Below, one piece after another: positions 1 to 8,900 of a stretch of 19,968 bases of DNA. Both the position numbers and the translations under genes were made by a program. The stretch is from Clostridiales bacterium (GTDB taxonomy: Bacteria; Bacillota; Clostridia; Lachnospirales; CAG-274): the NCBI GenBank assembly GCA_021202835.1, contig JAJQCI010000052.1:1-19968 (forward strand), in the 5' to 3' direction. How positions within the stretch are numbered: the stretch's first letter is position 1; every line of letters starts with the position of its first letter. The notes under the pieces are model-generated. The model was not told the origin of the DNA. It saw only the letters and a program-made list of their open reading frames with translations, and ran no database searches.

Positions 1-499
1 CCTTTACAATCAACAAATCATCACCGTCCTCTTTGGATTTTACAACCTCGGGATCAAATTTGCCGACCTTACGCATAAAGCCTTCTTCATCTTCGGCAGT
101 GTCGTTTGTGGGGCATGAAATATGAATGTAACAAATCTTAAGCCGGCCGTCTTCTTCCTTCCAAGCAACAGTACATCTCATTTGAGCGCTTATCATTTCT
201 TTATTGTCGATTTTCGCCGCAATATAATATTGCCCTGAAATAATGCAGCTCTTTTTGTCACTGAAGGAACACCAAAACTTATCTTTAACAATATAAAAAT
301 CGGGGCATACATCGGCAGACTGCGCAAGAAAATCAACAACAGCCTCTTTTCCCAAATAATACTGTTCCTTTAACTTTCCGATCCATACGATTTCATCCGC
401 CAATAAAGCATCGACACATTTTTTGCTATTGCGCCAATATCTGCTGCTTATACATTCTCTTGTCTCCTTTACAGCCCTGTTAATCAAATCTTTATTCAT
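1..499 (-). CDS. SnoaL-like (NTF2 fold) domain protein, N-terminal part, runs off the window
   Basis: Partial gene with 166 codons visible; the 3' end lies outside the window. The start is the ATG at 499, preceded by GGAGGGAGGT with good spacing. The protein opens MNKDLINRAVKE and has the look of a small alpha+beta NTF2/SnoaL-like domain: an N-terminal helix, a YWRNSKKCVDALLADEIVW segment, a YYLGKEAVVDFL helix, and strands ending in LKICYIHISCP. No signal peptide or membrane segment is seen. In Clostridia this type of domain is often the N-terminal sensor part of regulators that end in a LytTR DNA-binding or GGDEF domain. The last visible residues, DGDDLLIVK, could be the entry to such a second domain, but that is inference. 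It lies 86 bases downstream of the repeat-protein gene and could be the last gene of the run or a separate unit. Confidence 0.72.
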   Translation of the reverse strand, partial: MNKDLINRAVKETRECISSRYWRNSKKCVDALLADEIVWIGKLKEQYYLGKEAVVDFLAQSADVCPDFYIVKDKFWCSFSDKKSCIISGQYYIAAKIDNKEMISAQMRCTVAWKEEDGRLKICYIHISCPTNDTAEDEEGFMRKVGKFDPEVVKSKEDGDDLLIVK

Positions 500-585
500 C
501 AAATCCACCTCCCTCCGATAATAAAAGCCTTATTTTCGCCCTGCCGCATGGCCGAACTGTTACTGTTTTATATCACAGCTGCCAA

Positions 586-3500
586 TTATTTTGATATTGA
601 CTGCATACTCTTGGTTCTTTCAATCTGGGGCTGCTGCTGAATACTTCGGGTTCTGGCCTCGTTAGAATTACCTCTGCCCTGAAGCTCATCGAGAGACGTT
701 CTAGTTATGGTCTTTCCCTTGAGCAGTCCTTTAATACTGTCCATCACAACCCCTATAGCATTCACTATCTTGTTGCATGCTCTTCTGAAAATATTCATCT
801 CCTTAACTTCAACCGTTATATTCATATTATTATTGTTGATCTTATTTCTTCTGTCGGCAATTCCCCTTTCATTTTTTTCTATTCTTTTGTTCTTATCTTC
901 TATTTCGTTGTTTACATTCCGAATTTCGGATTCTTTATCTTTAATGGCATCCGTTTTGGCTTTTGCCTTGTCGGGCTTATTCTTTTTGATAAGGGAATCT
1001 CTGTCTTTTTCAAGCTTGTCCTTTTTGTTCTCCAGCTTTTCTTTTTTATTTTCAAGCTTGTCTCTTTCCTTCTTTAAAGGATCATTTTCATTTTTGATAT
1101 CGCTTATTTCATCGTTAAGCTTCTTGTTTTCAGTCTTAACCTGTTCTTGTTTCTTCTTAAACCGGTCGTCTATTTCATCCATATCCTTCTTCAAATCGCT
1201 GAGAACATTTTCCGCCTTTTCAACGCTCTTCTGAACGTTATCGTAGTTTTCTTCATAGTTTTCTCCCAGCTTGTCAAGGCCGTCCTCAAGAATCCTTTTT
1301 ATGTTATTAAGGCCTTCCTTAATTTTACTTTTCTTATCCTCAATGGAATCAGACTCTTTAGCTTTTCCGCTGTCTTTTTCGTTTTCATCGCTCGGAGCGG
1401 ATTTTTCCTGCTGTTCATTCGGCTTTTCAAGCCCACTCTTCGGTTCCTCCTTCTTTGCTTCGGGGGCTTTCATCTTTGCTTCGAACCCTGACAGCATTTC
1501 AGCGGTTCTTGTTTCCATTACGTTTTTAAATTCCGCAAAATCTTCGTCAAATACATCTCCGGCACTTAGGTCATCAAAATCAAATGTAACCCCCTTGCTT
1601 TCCATATAACCTTTTAATCCGTCTGTATAAGAATTGTTAAGATTATCAAGTAAAGCAGCGTAAGCCTCCTTCTCTTTTTCGTCGCCTTCAATGCAGGCTA
1701 ATATTGCCTCTGACCTTTCTCCCAGCCTGTCTTTCATGGTTTCGAGATCTGACGCAAAGTTTTCAACATCCGTGAAAAGCTTTTCATCATCTTCGAGCCC
1801 GTCGTTATTTCCGATTTCATCCATGAATCCGACCAGTTCACTTACATAATAATCAACAAAATTTTGATTCATTGCATTACGTTCGATATTTCTTTCCATC
1901 TCGGGCTCGTCGTCAAGTTCATTTTCTTCCTGCCCTGCTGCAGGTTTTTCCTGTTCTGCCGCAGGCTGTTCCTTCTTTGCTTCGGCGTCTTCCTTTTCCC
2001 ATTTATCCTGAAGGCCTTTCAGATTTTCAACGAAATCATCCCCCATTTTTTTCTGGCCTTCATATGCTTTATCATAATACGCCATGAAAGCATATCCGTA
2101 ATTGTTCGGTCCGTCTTTGGAGAAATCTTCCACTCCTTTTGCGTGAGTATCTATAAGTTTGTTAAAATATTCGCCGACTTCCTTCTTTATTCTTTCATCC
2201 CCCGAGTACCCTGCCAACATTTCCTCGGACATTTTGCCGAACTTGTCCTTCATAGTGTTGATGTCATCTTCCATAGTGTCGGGGCCTGTGAAGAATTTCC
2301 TGCCGTCTATCTCTTTGTTGCTTCCGACCTTCATAAAGAAATCCTGAACTCCGGCTTCAAACGAACTGATAAGGGCCACATGTGATGAAAATTTATATTC
2401 GGGCTTTGCCTGTTCTGCCGTTGGCTGCTCTTGCTCTGCCGCAGGCTGTTCCTTCTTTGCCTCGGCGTCTTCCTTTTCCCATTTATCCTGAAGACCTTTC
2501 AGATTTTCAACGAAATCATCCCCCATTTTTTTCTGATCCTCATATGCTTTGTCATAATACGCCATGAAAGCATATTCGTTTTTGTTCGATCCTTCTTTGG
2601 AGAAATCTTCCACTCCTTTTGCGTGAGTGTCTATAAGTTTATTAAAATATTCGCCGACTTCCTTCTTTATTCTTTCATCCCCGGAGTACCCTGCCAACAT
2701 TTCTTCGGACATTTTGCCGAACTTGTCTTTCATAGTGTTGATGTCGTCTTCCATAGTGTCGGGGCCTGTGAAGAATTTCCTGCCGTCTATCTCCTTGTTG
2801 CTTCCGACCTTCATAAAGAAGTCCTGAACTCCTGCTTCAAACGTGCTGATTAGAGCCACATGTGATGAAAATTTATATTCGGGCTTTTCCTGCTCTGCCG
2901 CAGGTTCTTCCTTCTTTGCTTCGGTATCTTCCTTTTCCCATTTATCCTGAAGGCCCTTCAGATTTTCAACGAAAGTATCCCCCATTTTTTTCTGTTCATC
3001 ATATGCTTTCTCATAATACATTGCGAAAGCATATCCGTAATTGTTCGGTCCGCTTTTGGAGAACTCTTCCGCCCCTTTTGCGTGAGTGTCTATAACTCTG
3101 TTAAAATAGTCGCCTACTTCCTTCTTTATTCTTTCATCCCCGGAGTACCCTGCCAACATTTCTTCGGACATTTTGCCGAACTTGTCTTTCATAGTGTTGA
3201 TGTCGTCTTCCATAGTGTCGGGGCCTGTAAAGAATTTCCTGCCGTCTATCTCCTTGCTGCTTCCGACCTTCATAAAGAAGTCCTGAACTCCGGCTTCGAA
3301 TGCGCTGACAAGCGCCACATGTGATGAAAATTTATATTCAGTTTTTCCCTGTTCTGCTGTGTTTTCTTCCTTATCTCCCATAGGTTCCTCCTTGCCTGCC
3401 GCCGGCGCTTCCTGCTGTGCTGCGAGCTCATCCTTTTTTATTTCCGCTTCATTCATTATAGCCTGAAGCTCTTCTTCCACCGCTGCATCTAAGGCTTCCT

Positions 3501-4323
3501 GATCTGCAGGCTCGTTCATCTTGTTTTCCATTTCTTCAGCCGAAACCGTTCCTACAGGGGTTCCGTCCCTGTTAAACATTGCTCCGACAAAATCAAACTT
3601 AGGGCCTTTCCCCTGTTCGATTTCCTGATTATACTCATCCAGCAAGCGTGCAGTCTTTTCATCTTCAGTCAAATCTTCTTCCTGAGCTTCGGGCTTTGCT
3701 TCCTCCGCCGCCGTTTTGGTGGGATTCTCCACACCGAGATCTCTGAGCGATTTATTCATAGCTTTCATAAAATTAACAGATGCGGAATTATATTTACCCA
3801 ATATTTCATCTATAATTTTTATTTGGGTATTAAAACTTTTTATTCTTTTGTCTGCCCTTTCGCTGATGTTTTTATAGGCTTTTTCCCTTTTTGCCGCCTC
3901 ATCATGAGCGCCCATAGCTGTAATGTTATCCTCAATCGAATTCCTATGAAGAATTTCACCGGTCTGTTCGTCTAAACCTGCAGCTTCATTTTTGGCTGCC
4001 TTGGCCTCGCTTGCCGCCTTTTCGGCATTTTTTTTGAGTGTTTTGTTTTTTTCTATTTCCCGTTGATAAGATTCCTTCTGCTTTTCAAGCTTGGCTAATT
4101 CCGCTGTGCGAAGCTTGCGGCCTTCTGCAACTGCTCTGAGATATGCATTGCCGATTGCCTCGGGATTTGTCGCTTCATTGCCGTTTCTGAAAAATTGTAT
4201 TCTGTTTTCATAATCTCGCCGAAATCCTTCAAGCTCATTCTTAAAGCTTTCAAATTTGTCATTCAGCTCTTTTCTCATTGGATCATAGCTGTTATTACTG
4301 TTACCCTTTCCGGGACCTGCCAT
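586..4323 (-). CDS. Large acidic coiled-coil protein with tandem 153-160-residue repeats and basic tail
   Basis: Unrecognised 1245-residue protein. The ATG at 4323 has AAAGGAG nine bases upstream. No signal peptide or membrane helix is seen, so it is cytoplasmic unless exported by a dedicated machine. Layout: residues 1-215, charged, Lys/Glu-rich helices with coiled-coil character; about 215-329, acidic low-complexity linker; 330-794, three tandem repeats beginning YKFSSHVAL, separated by AEQEKP-type linkers; about 815-950, a diverged fourth repeat; about 950-1010, another linker; 1010-1180, long heptad-like Lys/Glu coiled coil; last 45 residues, basic with a short hydrophobic patch and the motifs RTSL, RTRSIQ and RTKSMQ. 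It follows LemA and the DUF3137 gene after 112 bases and may be cotranscribed or have its own promoter. A structural, scaffold or secreted-substrate role is possible, but none is shown by the sequence. Confidence 0.85.
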   Translation of the reverse strand: MAGPGKGNSNNSYDPMRKELNDKFESFKNELEGFRRDYENRIQFFRNGNEATNPEAIGNAYLRAVAEGRKLRTAELAKLEKQKESYQREIEKNKTLKKNAEKAASEAKAAKNEAAGLDEQTGEILHRNSIEDNITAMGAHDEAAKREKAYKNISERADKRIKSFNTQIKIIDEILGKYNSASVNFMKAMNKSLRDLGVENPTKTAAEEAKPEAQEEDLTEDEKTARLLDEYNQEIEQGKGPKFDFVGAMFNRDGTPVGTVSAEEMENKMNEPADQEALDAAVEEELQAIMNEAEIKKDELAAQQEAPAAGKEEPMGDKEENTAEQGKTEYKFSSHVALVSAFEAGVQDFFMKVGSSKEIDGRKFFTGPDTMEDDINTMKDKFGKMSEEMLAGYSGDERIKKEVGDYFNRVIDTHAKGAEEFSKSGPNNYGYAFAMYYEKAYDEQKKMGDTFVENLKGLQDKWEKEDTEAKKEEPAAEQEKPEYKFSSHVALISTFEAGVQDFFMKVGSNKEIDGRKFFTGPDTMEDDINTMKDKFGKMSEEMLAGYSGDERIKKEVGEYFNKLIDTHAKGVEDFSKEGSNKNEYAFMAYYDKAYEDQKKMGDDFVENLKGLQDKWEKEDAEAKKEQPAAEQEQPTAEQAKPEYKFSSHVALISSFEAGVQDFFMKVGSNKEIDGRKFFTGPDTMEDDINTMKDKFGKMSEEMLAGYSGDERIKKEVGEYFNKLIDTHAKGVEDFSKDGPNNYGYAFMAYYDKAYEGQKKMGDDFVENLKGLQDKWEKEDAEAKKEQPAAEQEKPAAGQEENELDDEPEMERNIERNAMNQNFVDYYVSELVGFMDEIGNNDGLEDDEKLFTDVENFASDLETMKDRLGERSEAILACIEGDEKEKEAYAALLDNLNNSYTDGLKGYMESKGVTFDFDDLSAGDVFDEDFAEFKNVMETRTAEMLSGFEAKMKAPEAKKEEPKSGLEKPNEQQEKSAPSDENEKDSGKAKESDSIEDKKSKIKEGLNNIKRILEDGLDKLGENYEENYDNVQKSVEKAENVLSDLKKDMDEIDDRFKKKQEQVKTENKKLNDEISDIKNENDPLKKERDKLENKKEKLENKKDKLEKDRDSLIKKNKPDKAKAKTDAIKDKESEIRNVNNEIEDKNKRIEKNERGIADRRNKINNNNMNITVEVKEMNIFRRACNKIVNAIGVVMDSIKGLLKGKTITRTSLDELQGRGNSNEARTRSIQQQPQIERTKSMQSISK
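1474..1881 (-). repeat. Diverged fourth copy of the repeat domain
   Basis: Residues about 815-950 of the repeat protein align with the three close copies over the helix around DLETMKDRLGERSEAILA and the following EGDEKEKEA, compared with DINTMKDKFGKMSEEMLA and SGDERIKKE. Upstream, LVGFMDEIG matches VQDFFMKVG. The match needs a shift of one or two residues and is much weaker in DNA, so this copy is older than the tandem three. It suggests the domain is a real folding unit that was duplicated at least twice at different times. Confidence 0.65.
1942..3336 (-). repeat. Three tandem in-gene repeats of 459, 480 and about 456 bases
   Basis: The units start at 3336, 2877 and 2397 on the minus strand, each with codons for YKFSSHVAL, and each ends in an Ala/Glu/Gln/Pro linker. 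The core holds FEAGVQDFFMKVG, then EIDGRKFFTGPDTMEDDI, then LAGYSGDERIKKEVG. The copies are nearly identical in DNA: positions 2221-2280 and 2701-2760 differ at only three of 60 bases. The middle spacing is 21 bases longer because the linker has about seven extra residues. Such similarity indicates recent duplication or continuing recombination between units, so copy number may vary between strains. Confidence 0.93.
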
Positions 4324-4435
4324 ATTTACACGCTCCTTTTTTAATTATATATAAGCCTTTCACAAAGCCGCTGTCACATATTTTACCTAATAAAGGGCTA
4401 TCATGCCGTAAACCGCTCCGATATGCCCTATAATA

Positions 4436-5374
4436 CTAATCGGAATAAGCATCGGATAACCGCAGTTCATCGATTAAGTCGGTGACATATTTAAGGTCAG
4501 CCGAAAAATCCTCTTTTATTTTATCCGGGTTTTTAATATCCGTGTTGTCAATTTCAAATGCGTCCCTTCCTGAATTTATCGCAATGTGAACCTTGCTGCC
4601 GCAGAAGCGCATATGAGTTTCTCCCTTTGCTTTTTCGTCCATCGACAAAATATATTCCATCATATGAGGTGTCAAAACATAAAAAACAGTGTGGGGGTCG
4701 GCCGAACGTATGACAAATTTTTTGTTGAAAGCCTCGCTTTCGGTCTGAACGGTGTTCTTGCCCTTAAAGACCTTTCCCAAAGCGTTTTCACCGGCCTTTT
4801 TTTCTCTCAAAAGCAGGTCGGCTTCAAGCTCTTTCTTAAAGTCACAGACAAACCACAGCCCTTTAAACACGGTTACATCACGTGTTTCAATTCTTGTTTC
4901 ACCCTTTGAATCCGTATAGGTTTCCGTCCTTTCGTCTATGAACTCGATATCGCTCATTTCTATGTTAATGCCCTTATAAACGGCCTTAATATAGTCCGAG
5001 CCCTTTATTTTGACATAATGAGGAATCTCAAGGTCAACCTTTTTGACGATGCTGTCCGGAAGGCGCTCCTTCGGCTTATATTCCCATTCTTCAAATATGC
5101 CGTCCAGAATTACGGGCATAATATTGTCGCTTATTAGTCCCTTAATTCTGTTTTTGGCCCCTTTTCTGTAGATCAGGCCCGAAAACAGAGCAACGATTCC
5201 CACGCACAAAACCAAAATATACAGGCTGCCTGTCATCAAAGCATTCATAACAAAGCCGCAGATGCAAAGCAGAGCGCCCCCACCGGCAATAATCCACCCT
5301 ATTTTTATTTTGGCTCTTTCCTCATCTATTTTGTTTTTAAGTTCCTGCCCTTGAAGTAAGTTTTTTTCGCCCAT
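4436..5374 (-). CDS. DUF3137 family membrane protein
   Basis: Protein of 312 residues. The ATG at 5374 has AAGGAG five bases upstream, and that site overlaps the end of lemA. The N-terminus is a short cytoplasmic helix (about residues 8-24), followed by two membrane helices at about 26-46 and 51-69. A long soluble domain follows with the DUF3137 pattern: TVFKGLWFVCDF, then SEAFNKKFVIRS, then HTVFYVLTPHMMEYIL, and a FEIDNT segment near the end. Function of the family is not established; it is often found next to LemA, as here, where the two genes are 12 bases apart. The pair probably forms one membrane unit, and the position downstream of the giant surface protein suggests that it helps assemble, anchor or turn over that protein. 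That role is inference. It ends in TAG. Confidence 0.86.
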   Translation of the reverse strand: MGEKNLLQGQELKNKIDEERAKIKIGWIIAGGGALLCICGFVMNALMTGSLYILVLCVGIVALFSGLIYRKGAKNRIKGLISDNIMPVILDGIFEEWEYKPKERLPDSIVKKVDLEIPHYVKIKGSDYIKAVYKGINIEMSDIEFIDERTETYTDSKGETRIETRDVTVFKGLWFVCDFKKELEADLLLREKKAGENALGKVFKGKNTVQTESEAFNKKFVIRSADPHTVFYVLTPHMMEYILSMDEKAKGETHMRFCGSKVHIAINSGRDAFEIDNTDIKNPDKIKEDFSADLKYVTDLIDELRLSDAYSD

Positions 5375-5386
5375 TGTTTCTCCTTG

Positions 5387-5932
5387 TTAAAAGCTCATTT
5401 TAACATCGCTCTTCTTTTCTTTTGCGGCCTCAAAGAAATTCTTGGGGCCTCTTCCCCCTGCCAAAAGACTGGCTGGGAACACAGCTATAGCCGTGTTATA
5501 GGCGCTGACATTGGAGTTATAAAGCCGCCTTGCCGCCTGAAGGTGTTCTTCGGCGTCCTTTATGCCTGTCATAAGCTCTGTGAAAACATCGCTTGAACGA
5601 AGCTGGGGATAGTTTTCGGCGACTGCGAAAAGGCTTTCCGACATTTCATTAATCTGCCTTTCGGCTTCGCCCAGCTCTTCAACGCTCATACCCTTTCTCA
5701 GGGCTATAACCCGGGTGAAAACATCCTTTTCGTGGGTCATATAGCCCTTTGCGGAATCTAAAAGCTTAGTCAGCAGGTCATAGCGTTTTTCAAGAGCAAC
5801 CTCTATGCCCGAAAGCCCTTCGGATATCTTAATTTCAAGCCTTTTAAAATTGTTTGCCGTTGAAACCGCCCATATTACCGCAATTATTATTACGGCGGCG
5901 ATTACAATTAAAATTACTGCTGCTGTGTTCAT
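5387..5932 (-). CDS. lemA: LemA family protein
   Basis: Protein of 181 residues, close to the usual size of the family. The ATG at 5932 is preceded by AAGGAGG. A single N-terminal membrane helix (about residues 5-24) is followed by the LemA helical domain: NNFKRLEIKISEGLSGIEV, then the signature KRYDLLTKLLDSAKGYMTHE, then AENYPQLRSSDVF, and YNSNVSAYNTAIAVFPASLLAG near the C-terminus. LemA proteins are membrane-anchored helical proteins with a large domain predicted outside the cytoplasm; the biochemical role is poorly known. It lies 15 bases after the giant protein gene and 12 before the DUF3137 gene, which indicates cotranscription. The family call is secure; the role here is unknown. Confidence 0.93.
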   Translation of the reverse strand: MNTAAVILIVIAAVIIIAVIWAVSTANNFKRLEIKISEGLSGIEVALEKRYDLLTKLLDSAKGYMTHEKDVFTRVIALRKGMSVEELGEAERQINEMSESLFAVAENYPQLRSSDVFTELMTGIKDAEEHLQAARRLYNSNVSAYNTAIAVFPASLLAGGRGPKNFFEAAKEKKSDVKMSF

Positions 5933-5947
5933 AATAAAACCTCCTTT

Positions 5948-8900
5948 TTAGTCGTCATCTTCATTATAATAAGTTTTATCCGTCATTGTTTCTATCGCTA
6001 TATTCTCTTCCCAGTCTTCAAGCTGGTCAAGAGCAAGGTAAAGACACACAATGGTAATATGGATTATCAAAACGCCCAAAATTAACCATTTTATGCGCTG
6101 CTTTGCCTTTTCCTTCTGTTCGTCATCTTCGGCTTTGGCATAATTTACACCTGCGGAAATACAAACAAGTGAGAGAAGAGCATAGGCCAATACCAACAGA
6201 GGAATTTGTATGGTTTCCAAAATCGTTACCGGAAGAGTTACCAATTCGGCATATGGCCCCGTCATTTGGGAAAGTCTCTCCGCAAGGGAGCCGTAAACCA
6301 TACTGTAGGCCGAGGCTGTTGTTTCCTCCGTGGCGTCCTCCGTCTTTGATGCCTTCGTTTCATATTCATAAATATAAATATGGGCCTTATAAAGATCCTC
6401 ATCGGTAATTTCTCTATATTGAACCGCCTCTGTAGTTTCCTCTGTTTCTCCGTCTGTTTCGCTGTCACTGTCGGCTTCGGCCGCCGCAGACATATTATAA
6501 GCCTCCGAGCCCTCTGTGGTGGATTCCGTTTCCTCCTCAACTTCCATATCCTCTTTTTTATAGCCCAAAAGAGCAACATAGCCCGAGCCGTTTGATGTGA
6601 AGTTCCATGCGCCGTAGAATGCGCCCTCAACGCCCGTGGAGCCGTCTTCAAACTCTGTCACGGGGTTGTCTACATCTGTAGATTTAAACGTAACAGCCGG
6701 CTTGATGGTTCCCGAGCCGTTTAAAATACGGTTAATGTCAAAGGGGATAAAGCCGTTTTCAATGGTTATGCTGTAGAGCTGATCCAAGCCCGTAACCATA
6801 GAATGGTCGTATTCGAGGAAGTGGGCGTCTTCCGTGGTGGTGTCGCCTGAGGTAGTGACATAGCTTCTGTCGAAGGTGCCGTGATAGCCTATAATATTGT
6901 TTTCGTCAACGCTTATAATGGTTTTGCCGCTGCTGTCTGTTGCAGTGGTTTGCTTAAAGGCTATCATAAACCACTTGCCCTCGTCGCTGCTTGAGAAAAG
7001 AAGTATATTATAGTCAGATGAGTCGTCATAGCCGTAGGCAACATTATCAACAGAGCCTGTCATTCCCGCATCGCTCATCTCCGACTTAATTTTGGTGTTG
7101 ACCCCTTCAACAACGGCGTCGGCCTGGGCCCCCATAGGCACGATAAACCCTCTGTCGGAATTCACCACAATGGCAAAATTCGACTTCATAGCGAAAAACT
7201 GATAAGCGTCGTCGGTAACTATCGACTGAAGCTTGTCATCAACCTCGGTATCGATAAGGGCCGTGTTCCAAACAACCTTTTTATATGTTGTTTTTACCTC
7301 ATCGGTCTTTATCTGCAATATGCTTTCGAGATTATCGCTGACGGGAATAGCATCCAAAATGAGCCAGTCTGTCTTAGCGTTAAATTCGGCTATAACCGCC
7401 TTTCTTTCATCGGTTCCGTCGGTATATTTGGCCGCCTCATAGAGAAGCTCATATAAATATTCGGCCTGTTTTATTTTTTCATAGCAGAGCCATTCATAAT
7501 ATTCATTATCCGCCAAAACAACGCCGAGATGACCCGACTGGGCCTTTCTTATTGCATCGGCGGCATCTTCCCTTGCTTCATAATAAGATACAACATGTGA
7601 GATAAGATCCGGCATGTCTCTGCATATTTTATAAGCCGCAACATAGCCTACGTTAAAATCGGAAGTTGGGTCGCTGTCAAGATTTTCTATGTCTTCATCT
7701 TCACCTGTTTCGGTGGTTAATGTGCTGCCGTCATCGCTTACGGTGCCGCTTGAAGCGCCGATTAAGGCTGCAATCTGAGCTTCGTCTAAGGCTCCCGTCC
7801 CGTAGAAAAGATTAAAGGCAAGGCCCCTTATACGTTTGTAAATTGCATACATATTGTCGGCATAGCTTGCCATTTTCTCTCTGCTGTTATATACGGCATA
7901 GAGATTTTGTATATAGCCCTCTGACGATGCGGCGCTTGTTGTGGTTTCCGACGCAGCCTCTGTCGTCGTCTCCGACGAACCGTCTTCCGATGACATTGTT
8001 CCGCTTGACTCGCCGCTTTTTGCAAGTGTGATTGTTGCCGTAAGGCCGTCTTCGTCTGTATATTGCATATCCTTAACCTGGTAGGTATCCATAAGGCATT
8101 CGCAGATATACTCAAGAACTGTTGAGTCGTCAACGTCGCAGACCTGAACCGTTCCTTCATCTGTTACGGTTTCTATCAAAGAAAAGCTGCCGCTGTTATA
8201 AAGCTCTTCAAATATTGTAACGCTGTGTTCAAGAATATCGTTATAGGTTAATTCATCTCTGACATTATCGGCCATATTGTAGTAAAAATCTTCAACAGCA
8301 TCCTTGATGGCCTTCAGGTTCGGGTTGCTTTCTTCTTCAACATAGTCCGATGTATCCTCTGTTTCCGCCGTATATATTGAAGCGGCGGCGTTAAGAGCGG
8401 CGCTTATATTAAAGTAGAAAGCGTTTTTGTTGCTTTTAAGATAACCTACATCCTCGGCATAATCGGTATATGTGGTTCCCAGATTTACCGAATCATACAT
8501 ATTGTCTATGATTCTGTTTATGTCATAGTCGGTGTTGAGGGTTTCTATGTTTGCAATCACCTGATCGGCGCTGTCTCTGTAGGCATCGTATTGGTAAACC
8601 GTTGAGTAGGCCCCTATATATGCATCTATACTGTCGATTATGGTTTGATAACTCGTGTAGTTTTCACTTATGAAGGCGCCCGTCATTTCCTCGCCGTCCC
8701 AGGTCAGATCAACCGAAAAGACAGTTTCGTCATATGTTTCAATAAGCTCATCCAGCACTGCCTGAAGGGCCGCTATCTGCGCTTCGATGGCGGGTATAGT
8801 ATCCGATGTATATGTATCGATAGTCATCAATATAGAAGACATTTCGGTAAGATATGCAAGAACCGTTTTCGACGACGATGAGCTCGTTTCGAAATAAACC

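Noticed and set aside
500..585. Possible terminator after the repeat-protein gene.
   Set aside because: Only four-base stems can be formed and no T-run follows.
707..3324. Open plus-strand frames rich in Phe, Ser and Leu opposite the repeat protein.
   Set aside because: They are antisense readings of Lys/Glu-rich codons, repeat with the repeats of the real gene and lack ribosome binding sites.
1942..3336. CRISPR array or mobile repeat.
   Set aside because: The units are 459-480 bases, inside one open frame and preserve that frame, so they are protein-domain repeats.
4324..4435. TATAAT-like sequence and a possible AGGGC/GCCCT hairpin in front of the repeat-protein gene.
   Set aside because: The TATAAT-like block ends almost at the ribosome binding site and has no -35 element at a usual distance. 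The hairpin stem is five bases with a loop of nearly 30 and no proper T-run.
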